NCBI GenBank assembly: GCA_964646405.1
Contig: CAZYDV010000002.1
Coordinates: 1-64,000 of the forward strand
From: CAKZSB01 sp964646405
GTDB lineage: Bacteria > Pseudomonadota > Gammaproteobacteria > Granulosicoccales > Granulosicoccaceae
DNA length: 64,000 nt
Direction of reading: 5' to 3'
Shown: one piece after another, positions 61,349 to 64,000 of the stretch
Layout: the number at the start of each line of letters is the position of its first letter
How positions within the stretch are numbered: the first letter of the stretch is position 1
Position numbers and translations under genes: made by a program
Notes under the pieces: generated by a model
Seen by the model: only the letters and a program-made list of their open reading frames with translations
The model's database searches: none
Told to the model about the DNA's origin: nothing

Positions 61349-62749
61349 GTGAATATACGTTTGTTCAGCACGACAGCGTTCAGACTCACGATTGTCTACG
61401 CTGCGCTATTCAGTCTTTTCTCCGCCGTCACGCTGGGCTTTATCTATTGGTCGCTGCGCGACGAAATCGAGTCCCAGGTCGATGCCCGGCTACGACTGGA
61501 GACCGACTTTCTCGTCAACCTCTACACCTCCGGTGCGCTCAACGAATTGCTCGATGCCATTCAGCAACGCAATCGAGTTGACACCTACGGGCGTTTCTAC
61601 TTTCTGGAGAGCGAAGGCAGCGAGATCACCGACAGTACCGAACAGGAATGGCCGCTGCGGATCAAATCGGTGCGCACCCACAGTACCAAGCCGATGGCTG
61701 AAGTCGTTGACCTGCCGGCGGACAGCCCACGCGCCAATCTGCCGGTTCGAGTTGCACAGACGCAATTTTCAGACGGCTTGAAGTTAACCATCGGGCACGA
61801 GACGAGCGACGAGAAAGCGCTACTCGACTACACCTTCACGCTGGTTGTCGGCGCTACGATGATCACACTGCTTTTCGCCCTTGGCGGAGGCATCGTGATG
61901 AGCGCCAGCGTGTTGCGCAGAATTGCCAGCGTCGACAAAACCGCCGGCGAGATCATGAACGGCGCCATGTCACGGCGAATTCCAGTCACCGATCGACGCG
62001 ATGAGTTCGACGCCATCGCGGTCAAGATCAACCAGATGCTGACGCGGATCGAAGACCTGATGGAAAGCATGCAACAGGTCACCAACAATGTCGCTCACGA
62101 CCTGCGCAGTCCATTGACTCGTCTGCGCAATCGCCTTGAGGTGACACTGCTTGAAAACCGCTCTGATGATGAATACCGCGACACCATCGAATCATCGATT
62201 GGCGAGGCCGACGGCATGATCCAGACGTTCAATGCCATGCTGAGCATCGCGCGCCTTGAGGCTGGCCTCGACAAAACCGAATGGCAGCACGTGGCGATCG
62301 GTGATCTGGCCGCAGAACTCGCCGAACTCTACAGTGCAGTCGCTGAAGACGCCGGTTTGGTGTTTGTGGAGAATATCGAAACCAATCCGATTTTCTATGG
62401 CAACCGACACCTGCTGGCGCAGGCGATCACCAACCTACTGGACAACGCAGTCAAATACACCACCGAGGGTGGGCGCGTTGGCATACATGTCAGCGGTAAT
62501 GACAAACATTTCGATATCACCGTGACCGACAACGGACCGGGTATTCCGCGCGAGGAGCGCGATCGGGTACTGCAAAGATTTGTCCGTCTGGAAAACGAAC
62601 GCAAATCACCTGGCAACGGCCTTGGCCTGAGTCTTGTACAGGCCGTGGTCCGCATGCACGGCGCCGAATTACGCCTGGCGGACAATCGACCCGGGCTGAT
62701 CGTCAGCCTGGACTTTCACGGGCGCGCTGTCGACGCGGTTGCTGCCTGA
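61349..62749 (+). CDS. Sensor histidine kinase
   Basis: A 466-residue membrane kinase. TM1 is about residues 12-34, a periplasmic sensor domain of ~125 residues follows, then TM2 (about 162-186), HAMP (187-240), and HisKA with His250 in NVAHDLRSPLTRL. The catalytic domain has the N box AITNLLDNAVKY, G1 DNGPGIP and G2 GNGLGLSLV. The start is GTG at 61349. It is the partner of the response regulator just upstream; the signal is not evident from the sensor domain. Confidence 0.92.
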   Translation: MNIRLFSTTAFRLTIVYAALFSLFSAVTLGFIYWSLRDEIESQVDARLRLETDFLVNLYTSGALNELLDAIQQRNRVDTYGRFYFLESEGSEITDSTEQEWPLRIKSVRTHSTKPMAEVVDLPADSPRANLPVRVAQTQFSDGLKLTIGHETSDEKALLDYTFTLVVGATMITLLFALGGGIVMSASVLRRIASVDKTAGEIMNGAMSRRIPVTDRRDEFDAIAVKINQMLTRIEDLMESMQQVTNNVAHDLRSPLTRLRNRLEVTLLENRSDDEYRDTIESSIGEADGMIQTFNAMLSIARLEAGLDKTEWQHVAIGDLAAELAELYSAVAEDAGLVFVENIETNPIFYGNRHLLAQAITNLLDNAVKYTTEGGRVGIHVSGNDKHFDITVTDNGPGIPREERDRVLQRFVRLENERKSPGNGLGLSLVQAVVRMHGAELRLADNRPGLIVSLDFHGRAVDAVAA

Positions 62750-62766
62750 AGACACCGGAGTTCTGC

Positions 62767-63747
62767 GTGGCACTACCCGTCCTGCCAATCCTGGTCGTTA
62801 TTGTCAGTCTGTTGGTACTGGCGATCAGCGCCGATAAATTCGTCGAGGGCGCAAGCTCCGTCGCCAAAGGGATGGGCATCTCGCCATTGCTGATTGGCCT
62901 GACCATTGTCAGTTTTGGCACTTCAGCACCCGAGATTCTGATCGCCGTCATGTCGGCCAGCAGCGGCAGTGCGCCAATCGCACTGGGCAATGCTCTGGGG
63001 TCGAATATCGCTAACATCGCGCTGATACTGGGCGCAGCCAGCCTTTTCATGCCCATACCGGTCTCCTCGGGCATATTGCGCCGCGAGATACCGCTGTTGC
63101 TGGCGGTGGTGTTTTTCTCAGCCGCGTTGCTTATTGACCTGAACCTGTCCCGCGGCGACGGTATCGCATCCTTTGCTGTGCTGATCCTGGTGCTTGGCTG
63201 GCTGATCTGGCAGGGTAAATCACACGTGGAAGACGACTCGATGACGGGCGAGTACGAACACCACATGGAAGCCGCACCGAACCGTCTACGTCCCGCGCTA
63301 ATGACACTTGTCTCACTGGTTTTGCTTTTGATCAGTTCGCGCGCAATGGTCTGGGGTGCGGTTGAAATCGCGCGTGCCGCCAACGTCAGTGAGCTGCTGA
63401 TCGGCCTTTCTATTGTCGCGATTGGCACCAGCCTGCCGGAACTCGCTGCCACTATTGCCTGCGTTTTGCGGCGCGAGTTCGGCCTGGCCATCGGCAATGT
63501 CGTCGGCTCGAATATGTTCAACGCACTCGCGGTGACTGGTGTTATCGCATTGCTGGCGCCAGGTGATGTTGAGGCGCTGGTTCGCAACCGGGATCTCGCG
63601 CTTCAACTGGCACTGACGGTCCTGCTTTTTGTATTCGCCGTCGGCTGGCGCAAGCGACAGGGCAGAATCAACCGACTTGAGGGACTATTGTTTGTGGGGA
63701 TTTTCGTCGCTTACCAATACTGGCTGTTCGCCAGTGTCAACAACTGA
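62767..63747 (+). CDS. Calcium/sodium antiporter (CaCA family, YrbG-like)
   Basis: A 326-residue, ten-helix antiporter. The two inverted alpha repeats are GLTIVSFGTSAPEILIAVMSASSG and GLSIVAIGTSLPELAATIACVLR, each with GTS.PE ion-binding residues, and GNALGSNIANI/GNVVGSNMFNA follow. It exchanges Na+ (or H+) for Ca2+ across the inner membrane. The start is GTG at 62767, 17 bp after the kinase gene, so it may be part of the same transcript and possibly its target. Confidence 0.92.
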   Translation: MALPVLPILVVIVSLLVLAISADKFVEGASSVAKGMGISPLLIGLTIVSFGTSAPEILIAVMSASSGSAPIALGNALGSNIANIALILGAASLFMPIPVSSGILRREIPLLLAVVFFSAALLIDLNLSRGDGIASFAVLILVLGWLIWQGKSHVEDDSMTGEYEHHMEAAPNRLRPALMTLVSLVLLLISSRAMVWGAVEIARAANVSELLIGLSIVAIGTSLPELAATIACVLRREFGLAIGNVVGSNMFNALAVTGVIALLAPGDVEALVRNRDLALQLALTVLLFVFAVGWRKRQGRINRLEGLLFVGIFVAYQYWLFASVNN

Positions 63748-63999
63748 CGGCGCAATCAACTCCTCCTGAGCCGTCGCCAATCGATACACCCACAGCACCT
63801 TGGAATCCGCCACCCGCGGCGCGGCGGTGATGCTGATTGGCATTTTGTCCGCAAGGCTCTCCAGTGCCGGTAGCTGATCAGCGGAGATTCTGAAACCCCG
63901 CAAACCGGCAGCCGATCGCAACCATACGATTCGCTGTGCGCCGGGGCTGCCACTCTGGGCACTGGTGCCCTCATAACGACCGTCAATCGATTCAGACTT
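63685..63999 (-). CDS. C-terminal end of an unknown protein, 5' end outside window
   Basis: The minus-strand frame is open from the window edge to a TAG at 63687-63685, giving at least 105 residues (for example GSPGAQRIVWLRSAAG, LPALESLADKMPISITAAPRVADSKVLWVYRLATAQEEL). Codon phase and composition look coding. I do not recognise a family. It overlaps the end of the antiporter gene tail-to-tail by 63 bp, long for this genome. Confidence 0.55.
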   Translation of the reverse strand, partial: KSESIDGRYEGTSAQSGSPGAQRIVWLRSAAGLRGFRISADQLPALESLADKMPISITAAPRVADSKVLWVYRLATAQEELIAPSVVDTGEQPVLVSDENPHKQ

Positions 64000-64000
64000 T

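Overview
The window is chromosomal DNA from a Gram-negative bacterium, most likely a free-living (perhaps marine) gammaproteobacterium. The evidence is gene content: an rnfABCDGE operon, mutY-yggX, amgK-murU, mlaA, an asmA-family gene, DUF1840, DUF1841, DUF2057, DUF938 and DUF2970 proteins, and proK-like tRNA-Pro(CGG) and tRNA-Phe(GAA). Genes are densely packed with many ATGA overlaps and many GTG or TTG starts. I see no phage, transposon, integron or CRISPR array. Most of the window is core genome with islands of lineage-specific envelope genes.

Layout. 1-5.5 kb: tail of an OmpA-domain protein, an aminotransferase, a possible minus-strand small RNA, a DUF1840 protein, then a minus-strand pair of an outer-membrane beta-barrel and an Ig-repeat lipoprotein. 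5.7-9.8 kb: a TlpA-like thioredoxin, hemJ, rppH, a HAD phosphatase, and dcd coupled to mrp. 9.9-17.3 kb: metG followed by the complete Rnf electron-transport operon and a DUF1841 gene. 17.3-20.3 kb (minus): a BASS-like transporter, a DUF2057 lipoprotein, mazG and a YfaZ-like porin. 20.5-22.2 kb: amgK-murU, the cell-wall sugar salvage route to UDP-MurNAc. 22-31 kb: small-molecule enzymes (MTH1-like NUDIX, nitroreductase, Bcr/CflA efflux, NUDIX, nucleoside hydrolase, inositol-phosphatase family, Gfo/Idh dehydrogenase, HAD phosphatase, methyltransferase-like protein).

31-40 kb: tRNA-Pro, an ABC exporter, mlaA coupled to a mutT-like gene, a DUF2970 protein, a BON-OmpA protein followed by a membrane-anchored coiled-coil protein, and small unknowns including a secreted cysteine-containing protein and an SH3b protein. 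40-48.8 kb is one 2884-residue lipoprotein gene, the largest and least explained item. 49-60 kb: a histidine phosphatase, an MBL-fold hydrolase, tRNA-Phe, yggX-mutY-asmA, moaC divergent from moaDE, a DegQ-type protease, glpK and DUF938. 60.5-64 kb: an OmpR-type two-component system, a Ca/Na antiporter and the end of an unknown gene.

Themes. Nucleotide-pool hygiene is heavily represented (four NUDIX enzymes, MazG, Dcd, MutY, nucleoside hydrolase). Envelope architecture is the second theme: two OmpA domains, two beta-barrels, MlaA, AsmA, DegQ and several lipoproteins. The best places to look for something undescribed are the giant lipoprotein locus, the BON-OmpA/coiled-coil pair and the candidate small RNA at about 1.7 kb. 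No function is proven for any of these.
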